Source of the DNA: an uncultured Bacilli bacterium
GTDB taxonomy: Bacteria; Bacillota_I; Bacilli_A; RF39; UBA660
Reading direction: 5' to 3'
NCBI GenBank assembly: GCA_944350445.1
Contig: CALVOW010000008.1
Span: 1 to 53,283, forward strand
DNA: 53,283 nt
The notes under the pieces were generated by a model. It was not told where the DNA came from. It did no database searches and was given only the letters and a program-made list of their open reading frames with translations. Positions 9,684 through 18,307 of the stretch are shown here, piece after piece. The position numbers and the translations under genes are program-made. Numbering within the stretch: position 1 is the stretch's first letter; each line of letters begins with the position of its first letter.

Positions 9684-9790
9684 TTTTTATTGCAAACTTA
9701 TAACAATCATATAAATTATTTAAAAGCAAAATATAAACAACTACAAAATATATAGTCTACTTTAAGCATCGAAAAAAAATTTTTCTAAAA

Positions 9791-10237
9791 TTAATTAATA
9801 TTATAACCTAACTTTTCTAATTCGAGAATAACAATCAGAGATAATTCATTTTTATTTAATTTAGATATATGATACCAATTAGCTCCAAGTGAATCATCAT
9901 TTATGTTATTAATATTCACTTCTTTTTTTATTTTGTTTTTATAATCTAAGACTTTATAAAAAATTCCTATATGATGAACTTTTAATAAAATATTTTCTTT
10001 ATATGCCCATTTAAATGTAACAGAGTTAGCATCAAACAATTCATAATTAAGAATTTCTATTCCTGTTTCCTCTTCTAACTCTCTTTTTAAAGTTTGTGCT
10101 GGCTTTTCACCAAATTCAATTGTTCCACCAGGCAAATCTAGTTTGCCATCATAAGGTCCCCCGAATTTTCTAATCAGTAAAATTTTATCATCTTTTACTA
10201 TTAAACCATAGGCACCTAATTGTTTAAATTCTTTCAT
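9791..10237 (-). CDS. Nudix hydrolase
   Basis: 148 residues containing a full Nudix box ending GEKPAQTLKRELEEETGI (about 43-60), with the REL-EE metal-binding helix. The enzyme hydrolyses a nucleoside diphosphate linked to another group; the substrate cannot be read from sequence. AAAGGT precedes the ATG. The 200 nt upstream are AT-rich and hold no other gene. It follows asnS in the same direction, but about 200 nt with a poor AT-only hairpin lie between, so it is probably expressed separately. Confidence 0.88.
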   Translation of the reverse strand: MKEFKQLGAYGLIVKDDKILLIRKFGGPYDGKLDLPGGTIEFGEKPAQTLKRELEEETGIEILNYELFDANSVTFKWAYKENILLKVHHIGIFYKVLDYKNKIKKEVNINNINDDSLGANWYHISKLNKNELSLIVILELEKLGYNIN

Positions 10238-10436
10238 AAATTCTTTACCTTTTTAAAAGATTATATCTCATTTTCTATTAATTTATAATTTTTTATTAAT
10301 AAAAAAATATATTATTATAGCAATTTAAGAAAGTATTATTTTCACTTATTACAATACATAAAATTTCTAAGAATTATAAAATTTATCTACAAAAAAAGAA
10401 AAACAAATTTTTTCCTTTTTAAATTTTTATATATTA

Positions 10437-11819
10437 TTAATAAAGACAATTACCTGGTGTTCTTGGAAATGCACTAACATCTCTAATATTGCTCATTCCA
10501 GTCATATACATTATTAATCTTTCAAAGCCCATTCCAAATCCTGAATGAACAGTTGTTCCATATTTACGTAAATTTAAATACCAAATATATTCATCTTTAT
10601 TCATTCCAAGTTCTTTTATTCTATTTTCTAATTTAGTAAAATCATCTTCTCTTTGACTCATTCCATAAGTTTCACCAATACCTGGCATTTCTAAATCAGC
10701 ATTAGCTACTGTACCATCATCCATTTGTTTCATATAAAAACACTTTTTAACTTTTTGAGGCCAATATGTAATAAATACAGGTTTATCAAAATATTCAGTT
10801 ATATATCTTTCATGTTCTTTTGCTAAATCTTCTCCATATTCAGGTTTAAATTGAAAATCTACTTTGGCCTTTTTCAAAATATTTATACATTCTTTATATG
10901 TTGCTCTAACAAAATCACTATTTATTACAGTAGTTAATTTATTTATAAGACCACTTTCTACAAATTTATCTAAAAATTTAAATTCATCAGGGCATTTATC
11001 TAACGTATATTTTATAACATATTTCATTAAATCTTCTGAAATATCCATAATTCCCTCTAAATCACAAAAAGCAACCTCTGGTTCTATTTGCCAAAATTCT
11101 GCAATATGTAATGGTGTATGCGAAGGATCGGCTCTAAACGTCGGTCCAAATGTATAAATTTTGCTAAAAGCTTGTGCAAACGCTTCACCTTCAAATTGGC
11201 CTGATACAGTTAAGCCAACTGGTTTTCCAAAATACTCATTATCATTATTTGTTTTTCCTGTTTTAGCAATATCTTCAAGGTTCTGTGTTGTAACTTGAAA
11301 CATTTCACCAGCACCTTCACAATCACTAGATGTAAAAATTGGAGTATGTGCATATATATATCCTCTATCTTGAAAAAATTGATGTATTGCCATTGAAGCT
11401 ACACTTCGAATTCGAAAAACGGCTTGAAATGTATTAGTTCTTAAACGTAAATATGATTGTTCTCTTAAAAACTCCATTGAGTGTCTTTTAGGTTGAATTG
11501 GATAATCTTCTGAGCAATCACCATGTAAAAGTATATTACTTACTTTTAATTCATAATCTTGTCCTTGCCCAGATGATTTTACAAACTCTCCTTCAACTTC
11601 AATTGAACTATAAATATGAAATTTTTGTATTTCTTCATAATTTTTTAAATTACTATCATATACTAATTGTAATTGCTTAAAAGCCGTACCATCTGAAAAA
11701 TAAATAAAACCGAAATCTTTTTGCTTCCTATGATTTCTAATCCAACCCTTCAATTTAATTTTTTTTCCAATAAATTCTTTTTCATTCTTATACAAATCAT
11801 TTAAATAAATATAATCCAT
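10437..11819 (-). CDS. asnS: asparaginyl-tRNA synthetase, T-box controlled copy
   Basis: 460 residues: an N-terminal OB-fold anticodon-binding domain (about 1-105) and a class II core. The core has GPTFRADPSHTPLHIAEFW (motif 2, about 225-245) and GFGMGFERLIMY (motif 3, near the C-terminus). It charges tRNA-Asn. The start has AAAGGAGAG upstream and follows an Asn T-box leader, the hallmark of a housekeeping synthetase gene. Against the usual AsnRS pattern (FRAENSNT-RH, VPHSGFG, IPFPRT), several active-site-proximal positions differ: FRADPSHTPLH, TVHSGFG and SAFPRT. It is roughly half identical by eye to the second copy at 12146-13540. Which copy does most of the charging is not decided by sequence. 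Confidence 0.93.
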   Translation of the reverse strand: MDYIYLNDLYKNEKEFIGKKIKLKGWIRNHRKQKDFGFIYFSDGTAFKQLQLVYDSNLKNYEEIQKFHIYSSIEVEGEFVKSSGQGQDYELKVSNILLHGDCSEDYPIQPKRHSMEFLREQSYLRLRTNTFQAVFRIRSVASMAIHQFFQDRGYIYAHTPIFTSSDCEGAGEMFQVTTQNLEDIAKTGKTNNDNEYFGKPVGLTVSGQFEGEAFAQAFSKIYTFGPTFRADPSHTPLHIAEFWQIEPEVAFCDLEGIMDISEDLMKYVIKYTLDKCPDEFKFLDKFVESGLINKLTTVINSDFVRATYKECINILKKAKVDFQFKPEYGEDLAKEHERYITEYFDKPVFITYWPQKVKKCFYMKQMDDGTVANADLEMPGIGETYGMSQREDDFTKLENRIKELGMNKDEYIWYLNLRKYGTTVHSGFGMGFERLIMYMTGMSNIRDVSAFPRTPGNCLY

Positions 11820-11842
11820 ATTCTCTCTCCTTTCCTAATCAT

Positions 11843-12099
11843 ATAATAAAAACAGTATTCAATCCCACAAAGGGACGAAATACTGTTAATTCCGCGGTAC
11901 CACCCAAATTATCTAATAATAGATCACTTAATTAGATTTAACGCATCTATACGAATATATTTACTATAAATTCAATATATTACTCCGAAGTGTTATTCAA
12001 ATTTATCTTGCTATCGAATTTTCACCTTCATCGATTCTCTATAAGCAGTATTAAATCTTACTTCTCTTCATCATCGCTCTTACAGTTAATATTATACCA
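11843..12099 (-). promoter_or_regulatory. Asn-specific T-box riboswitch with its promoter
   Basis: The minus strand carries an extended -10 (TGGTATAAT, 12091-12099), a stem I region with the GGTGAAAA distal segment (about 12019-12026), the T-box core GGGTGGTACCGCGGA (11891-11905), and a terminator made from AACAGTATT and AATACTGTT arms (11851-11859 with 11879-11887) followed by a T run. The strand closing stem I reads GAATAACACTTC; it offers AAC (11992-11994) as specifier codon, matching the asnS gene downstream. Uncharged tRNA-Asn would stabilise the antiterminator. The stretch 11820-12145 holds this element only. Confidence 0.92.
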
Positions 12100-12145
12100 T
12101 ATTATACACAAAATATAAAATATTTTTTAATTTTCAATACAAAAT

Positions 12146-13540
12146 TTATAATTTTAATTTTTTACATTTTGTTCGAGGAAACGGAATAGTATCTCTGATA
12201 TTATCGATTCCAGTAGCATACATAATTAACCTTTCAAATCCTATACCAAATCCACTATGTGGAACAGAACCATATTTTCTTAAATCTAAATACCACAAAT
12301 AATCTTCTTTATTCATATTTAATTCCTCTATTCTCTTGTTTAATAATTCAAAATTATCTTCTCTTTGACTTGCTCCAATTATCTCTCCAATACCTGGAAC
12401 AAGAAGATCAGTAGAGGCAACTGTTCTACCGTCTGGATTAGCTTTCATATAAAACGATTTCAATTCTTTTGGAAAATTAGTTATAAATACTGGTTTTTTA
12501 TAAATTACTTCTGTTATATATCTTTCATGTTCACTTTTTAAATCACAGCCCCAATAAACAGGAAACTCAAAATCTACATTTGCATTTTCTAAAATTCTTA
12601 TTGCATCTGTGTATTCTAATTTAGCAAAATCACTTTCGACAACATTTATTAATCTCTCGCTTAAACTTTTATCATAATATTTTGTAAAAAATTTTACTTC
12701 ATCCGAACACTCTACTAACATTCTCTTCAATACATATTTTATTAAATCGGTTGCTATATCAATAATATCATCTAAATCAGCAAACGCAACCTCCGGTTCT
12801 ATTTGCCAAAATTCAGCAGCATGCCGTTTCGTATTAGAATTTTCAGCTCTAAACGTTGGACCAAAAGTATATACTTTTCCTAAACTACAAGCCAATGCTT
12901 CAGCTTCTAATTGTCCTGAAACAGTTAGACCAACTTTTTTACCAAAAAAATCATCTGAATCAATATTAGGATTATACTTATCTTTTGAAATTTTATCAAT
13001 GTTTAATGTCGTAACTCGAAACATCTCACCAGCACCTTCACAATCACTTCCAGTAATTATTGGCGTATTTACATAGGTATAGTTATTTTTTTGAAAATAA
13101 TCATGAATTGATTTTGATAAAACACTTCGTACCCTAAAAATAGCATTGAAAGTATTAGTTCTTGTTCTCAAATGTGGCATTTCTCTTAAATAATCCATAC
13201 TTTGATTCTTTTTTTGTATAGGATAATCTAAAGAACAATTGCCCAATAATTTTATATCATTTACATTTAATTCTACATTTTGATTTGAATTTAAAGATTT
13301 TACAACTTTCCCTTTAACTGCAAGTGATGAACCAATCGTTAACCCTAAACAAAAAGAAAATAATTGTTCATTAGAGTTATCTACAACTAATTGTAAATTT
13401 TTTAACGATGTACCATCATTTAATTCAATGAAGCACATTCTTTTAGATTTTCTAATTGTTTTAATCCATCCACATACTACTACATTTTTTCCAACATATT
13501 CTTCGTTATTAATAACAATTTTTACGTCATCATGTTTCAT
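12146..13540 (-). CDS. second asparaginyl-tRNA synthetase, adjacent to the RiPP-like cluster
   Basis: 464 residues from the ATG at 13540, chosen because GGGAGG (13551-13556) lies just upstream; a longer reading frame to 13594 would run back into the promoter. It is full length, with an OB-fold anticodon domain and a class II core with motif 2 FRAENSNTKRHAAEFW and motif 3 GFGIGFERLIMY, both close to the canonical AsnRS pattern. It is therefore an active-looking synthetase, not an AsnA-like paralog. It has no T-box; a perfect sigma-A promoter drives it. It follows the TldE gene by 175 nt in the same direction. Inference: a target duplicate giving self-resistance to the cluster product. Alternatives: a stress copy, or the ancestral housekeeping copy. 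Confidence 0.93.
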   Translation of the reverse strand: MKHDDVKIVINNEEYVGKNVVVCGWIKTIRKSKRMCFIELNDGTSLKNLQLVVDNSNEQLFSFCLGLTIGSSLAVKGKVVKSLNSNQNVELNVNDIKLLGNCSLDYPIQKKNQSMDYLREMPHLRTRTNTFNAIFRVRSVLSKSIHDYFQKNNYTYVNTPIITGSDCEGAGEMFRVTTLNIDKISKDKYNPNIDSDDFFGKKVGLTVSGQLEAEALACSLGKVYTFGPTFRAENSNTKRHAAEFWQIEPEVAFADLDDIIDIATDLIKYVLKRMLVECSDEVKFFTKYYDKSLSERLINVVESDFAKLEYTDAIRILENANVDFEFPVYWGCDLKSEHERYITEVIYKKPVFITNFPKELKSFYMKANPDGRTVASTDLLVPGIGEIIGASQREDNFELLNKRIEELNMNKEDYLWYLDLRKYGSVPHSGFGIGFERLIMYATGIDNIRDTIPFPRTKCKKLKL

Positions 13541-13576
13541 AAATTTTCTTCCTCCCATAATTTTTTTATGATGCAT

Positions 13577-13605
13577 ATTATAATGTAAATACATACATTT
13601 GTCAA
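13577..13605 (-). promoter_or_regulatory. consensus sigma-A promoter of the second AsnRS gene
   Basis: Minus strand TTGACA (13600-13605), exactly 17 nt, TATAAT (13577-13582): a perfect consensus. It lies 37 nt upstream of the chosen start, so expression does not depend on the cluster transcript and should be strong and constitutive. Confidence 0.9.
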
Positions 13606-13714
13606 ATTTTAATGCATAAAATTTTATTTATTTACAAAAATAAATTTCATAAACAATTGGTAAAAATATCGACACAATAATTTTTTTAAATGTATTTTTC
13701 TTTTCCTTTTCTAT

Positions 13715-14728
13715 TTACATATTATCAATATTGCTTATATAGACATCAGGACAACAAAAGTCATTAGAAAACTCTTTTTTTAGTGAAACAAGTTTAATGT
13801 TATTTATCAAATCAAGAACTTTAAATTCATACAGTTTATTAGAAAATACATTTACTACTACTCCTTTTTTAATATAGTAGCCTGTACATAAAACTTTAAC
13901 TTTTTCATTATTTTCTTTTAAGTTATTTAAAAAATACAATCTAGTTATTACATATCCTGTATTCAATTCTTTATTTAAATTTTTTGTTTTATATGTACTA
14001 TCAAAATAGAAAGATTTGTTCATTGAAATATCACTATATTTTTTTACTTTAAAAAAATTTTTAGTTTTTAATAAATTTCCTTTTTGATTATAAAAATTAT
14101 TATTATATGAAAAATATCCAATAGGAACTGAAATAATTGATATAGATTTTTTTATGTTTGCTCGCTCTTTCCACACATTTTTTTTGTACATTGTAAGAAT
14201 TTGAGCAAAGGCATTAGAAGTTATTATTAATTTATGTTCACGAATACTATTTATATTATAATCAATATTTTTTTTTAAGATGTTTTCTATCAATTCAAGT
14301 TTTTTTATTAATTTAACAAATTGAAATTTTTTAAATTTATAATTAATTTCTTGTCCTATTTTCTTGTTCAAATCATAACAACATATCATAAACTCATAAT
14401 AATTGTTACTATGAGCAATAATTTTATCTACATTTTTAGATTTAAAATAATAATAATTCAATTCAATATCATAAGAATATTTTGACTTTTTAATATATTT
14501 CATTAATTTCTTTAAATATTTAATCATAATTTTTTTTCTAAAATTCATAAATATATTTTTTAAAATAAAAAAATCATCATCAACATCATTAGTTTTTTTA
14601 TAATTTTTCTTCATACAAATAATATAGTTTCGTTCTACGATGTTAAATGATTTAATATTTTTATTATAAGCTTTTATTTTATAATTATAATAATAGTTTT
14701 TAATTACAACAGATTTAAATTTTTCCAT
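13715..14728 (-). CDS. TldE/PmbA-like protease partner (divergent)
   Basis: 337 residues from the ATG at 14728, which has GGAAGG 8 nt upstream and starts 4 nt after the TldD stop. No HExxH motif is present, as expected for the TldE subunit. The C-terminal third resembles PmbA/TldE: TGYYIKKGVVVNVFSNKLYEF, followed by the closing segment CCPDVYISNID, echoes the family's end. It is shorter than typical PmbA (about 440 aa) and extremely rich in Lys, Asn, Tyr and Phe, so the call rests mainly on placement beside TldD and these weak matches. TldD/TldE heterodimers cut unfolded peptides and remove leader peptides in microcin B17 maturation. Here it probably forms that dimer with the neighbouring TldD. 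Confidence 0.65.
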   Translation of the reverse strand: MEKFKSVVIKNYYYNYKIKAYNKNIKSFNIVERNYIICMKKNYKKTNDVDDDFFILKNIFMNFRKKIMIKYLKKLMKYIKKSKYSYDIELNYYYFKSKNVDKIIAHSNNYYEFMICCYDLNKKIGQEINYKFKKFQFVKLIKKLELIENILKKNIDYNINSIREHKLIITSNAFAQILTMYKKNVWKERANIKKSISIISVPIGYFSYNNNFYNQKGNLLKTKNFFKVKKYSDISMNKSFYFDSTYKTKNLNKELNTGYVITRLYFLNNLKENNEKVKVLCTGYYIKKGVVVNVFSNKLYEFKVLDLINNIKLVSLKKEFSNDFCCPDVYISNIDNM

Positions 14729-14732
14729 TATA

Positions 14733-16100
14733 TCAACCTTCCACAAATAACTCATCTATTTTAATAGTTGGTTGGCCAACTGTTGTATATATAAAACCAC
14801 TCTCACTTCCGCAAATTCCACAACAAAATTTTAAATCATTACCAATCATAGAAATTTTTTTCAACATATCCATTGTATTTCCTATTATCGACAAATTATC
14901 TAGTGCTCTTGTATAATCAATTTTACCATCGATAATTAAATATGATTCTAAACAATTAAAACTAAAATTTCCAGAAATAGTATCTACAACTCCTCCAACA
15001 ACATTTTTTACATATATTCCATATTTAACTGATGTAATAATTTCTTCAAAATCATATTTACCTGGTAAAATATAAGTATTACTCATTCTTGAAGACATCA
15101 AATTATAATATGATTCTCTTCTTCCGTTAAAATGACCATTTTTATTAAGAAAACTACTACCATCATTATCAATTAAATAATTTTTTATTTTTCCATCTTT
15201 AATTAATTCTATTCTATGAGTTTTATTTCCTTCATCATCAAATATTGATGAACCAAACAAATTTAATATAGTTGGATCATCTACAATTGTTAATGCTGAA
15301 TTTTCAACATCTGTACATAAATTTAATATGCTTTTATTTTTTAAAATTTCACGTGATTCTAGTGAATGTCCACAGGCCTCGTGAATTAACACTCCTCCAA
15401 TTCCACTTGATAATACGACTGGAATTTTTTTTCTATAATTGTCTATAGTATTCATTTTTAACAATGAATTATATAAAATATTTAATTGATGTTCTAACTT
15501 AATATTTTTTAGTTTGTTTTTTTGTGAACAAATTCCTTCTGAATAATAATTAAATCTAATTTTTCCATTCAATATAGCACTCATTAATATATCCATTTTA
15601 TAATAATATTCTATTTTAAAAACATATTTGCCAGTAGAATTTGCAATACATGTTTCTTTTTTTTCGTAAAGTAATGGAATATTTAAATTAACAATTTTTT
15701 TATGCTTCTCACAAAATTTTTTTATAATCTCTAAATAAATATTATCATAAAAGTAATCAAATCGTGATTCTTTTTTGTCAACATTTTCAATATTTAATTT
15801 AAATTTCACTATTTTAGTTTTATATTTTTTTTTACTATTTTTTAGAAAAATATTTTTTTTAATTTTTTTGCATATTAATTTTATATTATTTGTATTATTA
15901 ATTGAAATAGTATATTTTTGATTATTATAATTAAATAAAATTGTCGTTCCTGTTTCATAAAAAATATTTGTTATATTATTTTTTAAATTCAAATCAATTA
16001 TTCTCTTTTCTTTTTTTATACTATTAATTTCAACATAATTTACACCAAATAAAAGTATGTATTTTATTATAAATTCTAAATCTTCTTTTTTATACAGCAT
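14733..16100 (-). CDS. TldD-like zinc metalloprotease
   Basis: 455 residues. The zinc site is intact: HEACGHSLE (H240, E241, H245) and the C-terminal GICG cysteine (about C430), followed by the family ending VGQPTIKIDELFVEG. In the TldD/TldE heterodimer this subunit carries the metal and trims or degrades peptides; the E. coli pair matures microcin B17 and degrades CcdA. The N-terminal 130 residues are more divergent and Lys/Asn-rich than usual. The ATG at 16100 lies 2 nt after the PqqD-like stop and has AAAGGA upstream. In this cluster the natural role is leader removal or final trimming of the modified peptide (inference). Confidence 0.9.
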   Translation of the reverse strand: MLYKKEDLEFIIKYILLFGVNYVEINSIKKEKRIIDLNLKNNITNIFYETGTTILFNYNNQKYTISINNTNNIKLICKKIKKNIFLKNSKKKYKTKIVKFKLNIENVDKKESRFDYFYDNIYLEIIKKFCEKHKKIVNLNIPLLYEKKETCIANSTGKYVFKIEYYYKMDILMSAILNGKIRFNYYSEGICSQKNKLKNIKLEHQLNILYNSLLKMNTIDNYRKKIPVVLSSGIGGVLIHEACGHSLESREILKNKSILNLCTDVENSALTIVDDPTILNLFGSSIFDDEGNKTHRIELIKDGKIKNYLIDNDGSSFLNKNGHFNGRRESYYNLMSSRMSNTYILPGKYDFEEIITSVKYGIYVKNVVGGVVDTISGNFSFNCLESYLIIDGKIDYTRALDNLSIIGNTMDMLKKISMIGNDLKFCCGICGSESGFIYTTVGQPTIKIDELFVEG

Positions 16101-16102
16101 AA

Positions 16103-16360
16103 TTATTTTTCCTTTATAATTATTATTTTATTATCTATCATTTTTTGAATAATATGTTCTAATTCTTCTAATGAATAATTTTTCTTTAATAAAGCAAACA
16201 ATTCTTTTTTTTCAATACCATCTTTGTATTGAATAATTGTTTTTACAATTTCAAAACCTTTATCATTAAATTTAAAAATTTTCATATCTCTAGCTGAAAA
16301 AATTATTTTATCACTATCTCTAATTATAATTTTTTTATTTATTTGTAAAAATTTTTTCAT
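16103..16360 (-). CDS. PqqD-like RiPP recognition protein
   Basis: 85 residues from the ATG at 16360, chosen for its GGGAGGTGA site 9 nt upstream; the frame could extend to 16405 but that start has no such site. The pattern fits PqqD/RRE: two or three N-terminal beta strands (KKFLQINKKIIIRDSDKIIF), a segment ending in FNDKGFEIVKTI, and a helical C-terminal part (LEELEHIIQKMIDNKIIIIKEK). Stand-alone PqqD proteins bind the leader of a precursor peptide and present it to a radical SAM enzyme. It overlaps the upstream HExxH gene by 26 nt. The fold call is by pattern only, but its place beside two radical SAM genes strengthens it. Confidence 0.75.
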   Translation of the reverse strand: MKKFLQINKKIIIRDSDKIIFSARDMKIFKFNDKGFEIVKTIIQYKDGIEKKELFALLKKNYSLEELEHIIQKMIDNKIIIIKEK

Positions 16361-16766
16361 AAATATAATCACCTCCCAAAATATTATTTGTTTTAAAATA
16401 TTCATATAATTTTTTTTCAGAAAATATTGTTAAAGTTAGAAGTTTAAGTTTTTGATGAAAACTAAATTGAAATGATAATTTAAAAAAAGCATATAAATTT
16501 GATAACATTTCATTAAAATAATTATATTTTTGTGGACAAGTATTTATCGTATTAAATTTAATATGTCCAAATTCATGAAATAATGTTAATGGCAATATTT
16601 TTTTTTCTATTTTTTCTGATACAAAAATAAAGTATTTTTTTCCTATTTTTACGACACAAGCATTTGCTTGTAAACTAGAAACAACTTGAATTTCACAATC
16701 ATATTTAGTAGATAATTTATTAATTTTATTAATTATTTTTTTTTTCCAAAATATATATTTGCTCAT
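16335..16766 (-). CDS. ImmA/IrrE-like HExxH metallopeptidase
   Basis: 143 residues with HEFGH (H64, E65, H68) and a downstream NEMLSNLYAFF that matches the family's third-ligand helix (E..-AN.FA). This is the minimal IrrE/ImmA peptidase fold (COG2856-like). Known members cleave repressors (ImmA of ICEBs1, IrrE/DdrO); others accompany toxin or antibiotic loci. It has no helix-turn-helix of its own. It overlaps the methyltransferase gene by 38 nt, so it is clearly part of the transcript. It could process the precursor as a second peptidase or control the cluster; no repressor gene is visible here. Confidence 0.72.
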   Translation of the reverse strand: MSKYIFWKKKIINKINKLSTKYDCEIQVVSSLQANACVVKIGKKYFIFVSEKIEKKILPLTLFHEFGHIKFNTINTCPQKYNYFNEMLSNLYAFFKLSFQFSFHQKLKLLTLTIFSEKKLYEYFKTNNILGGDYIYEKIFTNK

Positions 16767-17502
16767 TAGTTTTACCTTTAAATTCTCTTAAATCATACCA
16801 ATCATATTTGTTTTTTATTTTAAATTTAGATTTTGAAATAATGTAATCTAATTCTTGCGGAAAATATAATCTAACTTTTATATTTAAAGTCATTTTTTGT
16901 CCTTTACTATCTATGTAATAATAATTGACATTATTTATTTGTGTTGCATGGTCATACTTACTATTTTCACAAATTTTAACTTTTTCTCCTGTTTTGGACA
17001 ATATAAACTCATCTTCGTCATAATACTCATCCATATTTCGCATTAAATATTTAAATCTTGGCTTCAATGCATCAAAAATCAATACACCATTATTATTTAA
17101 TAAATTAAATGCAGAATCAAGCATCTTTTCAAAGTCTTCTGTTTTTTCAAGATGATTAACCGAATTTGAAGTTATTAATATAACATCAAATTTTTCATTT
17201 ATATCTATATTTCTCATATCCTGACAATAAATTTCTAAATTTTCTAAATTATATTTCTTTTGTTTGGCTTTTTCTTTCAAGATTTTTAACATTGATTCAG
17301 AATAATCTAAAGCAAACACCTTTTTTCCTGATTCAATAATTGGAAATGTTATTCTCCCAGTTCCACAAGCTATTTCTAAAATTTTATTTGCATTTTGACA
17401 AGAGTTTACCCAAAAAGGAATATCTTCAATATTACGACCATAATAATCATCATAAAAATCAGCCATTCTATAGTTTTCAAAAAAATAGTCTTTATTATCC
17501 AT
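16729..17502 (-). CDS. class I SAM-dependent methyltransferase
   Basis: 257 residues from the ATG at 17502, which has GAGAGGTGA upstream; that site overlaps the stop region of the preceding radical SAM gene. Motif I is ILEIACGTGRITFPI (about 42-56), followed by the acidic end of strand 2 (FALDYSESML) and motif DVILITSNSVNHL. These are features of small-molecule or protein methyltransferases of the Methyltransf_25/11 type. In this operon it probably methylates the peptide or an intermediate; the methyl acceptor cannot be read. The N-terminal FYDDYYGRNIEDIPFW is typical of this branch. Confidence 0.87.
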   Translation of the reverse strand: MDNKDYFFENYRMADFYDDYYGRNIEDIPFWVNSCQNANKILEIACGTGRITFPIIESGKKVFALDYSESMLKILKEKAKQKKYNLENLEIYCQDMRNIDINEKFDVILITSNSVNHLEKTEDFEKMLDSAFNLLNNNGVLIFDALKPRFKYLMRNMDEYYDEDEFILSKTGEKVKICENSKYDHATQINNVNYYYIDSKGQKMTLNIKVRLYFPQELDYIISKSKFKIKNKYDWYDLREFKGKTNEQIYILEKKNN

Positions 17503-17518
17503 TTTTAAATTCACCTCT

Positions 17519-18307
17519 CTATATAATATCATCAATATTACTTGTATATATATTTCCCAAAGAAACACTTAATTCATTATGTTTAACATCTCCATTTGGC
17601 ATTATTATTACTGAAGATTTATGAATTCTAGTTAAATTTGTTTCATTTTTAGCACATTGAATCCAATCAATTTTGTTATTTTTATTCATATAATCAATAC
17701 AAAATTCATTAATCTTAAAAATTTCGTTTTTATTTAGTTCTTTTAATGTAGAATCATTTACTTTTTTCCAAAACTCTACTTTTACTTTAAAAGCATTCAT
17801 TGATTTTGAGAAATTTAACATATTATTTAAATCTTTATAATTTTTTTTATCTAAACAAAATGAAAGATTAACATTTATGTTTTTTTCTTGCAAAGTATGA
17901 ATTGTTTTTTTAATTTCATCAAAAGTTCCTGCACCTCTATAATTATCATTTAATTTACTATTACTACCATTTAAACCAATTTGAACACAACGTACCCCTG
18001 AATCATATATTTGCTGAGCTATTTCACTATTTATTCCTATTCCAGAAATTCCAAGTAATGGTAACATATCCAATTTTGTTGTATATTTTAAAATCTTAAA
18101 TATATCTGGATTAATCATTGGATCTCCACCAGTATATGCTATCATACATACATTATTTTTTTTTAAAGTTTTAAGAATTTCTTTTAATTTGTTAAAGGTA
18201 ATCATATTTTGATTCAAAGATTTTTGTTGAGTTAGAAAGCAATGTTTACATTTTAAAGGACAATAGTCAGTTAAATACACTACGACACAAACTGGAAATT
18301 TAGTCAT
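17519..18307 (-). CDS. radical SAM protein without auxiliary-cluster cysteines
   Basis: 262 residues. The radical SAM triad is present as CPLKCKHC (C16, C20, C23), with the SAM-binding AYTGGDPMINPDIF at about 60-73. The C-terminus (VIIMPNGDVKHNELSVSLGNIYTSNIDDII) has the strand and loop arrangement of SPASM proteins, but the clustered cysteines are absent and the chain stops early. It therefore probably holds a single 4Fe-4S cluster. It overlaps the first radical SAM gene by 8 nt (ATGACTAA), with AAGGAGG inside that gene. Two different radical SAM enzymes imply two modifications, or one acting as a partner of the other. Confidence 0.9.
   Translation of the reverse strand: MTKFPVCVVVYLTDYCPLKCKHCFLTQQKSLNQNMITFNKLKEILKTLKKNNVCMIAYTGGDPMINPDIFKILKYTTKLDMLPLLGISGIGINSEIAQQIYDSGVRCVQIGLNGSNSKLNDNYRGAGTFDEIKKTIHTLQEKNINVNLSFCLDKKNYKDLNNMLNFSKSMNAFKVKVEFWKKVNDSTLKELNKNEIFKINEFCIDYMNKNNKIDWIQCAKNETNLTRIHKSSVIIMPNGDVKHNELSVSLGNIYTSNIDDII

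Noticed and set aside
12146-13540. AsnRS paralog acting as asparagine synthetase (AsnA-like, no anticodon domain)
   Set aside because: The N-terminal OB-fold anticodon-binding domain and all class II motifs are present, so it is a full tRNA synthetase.
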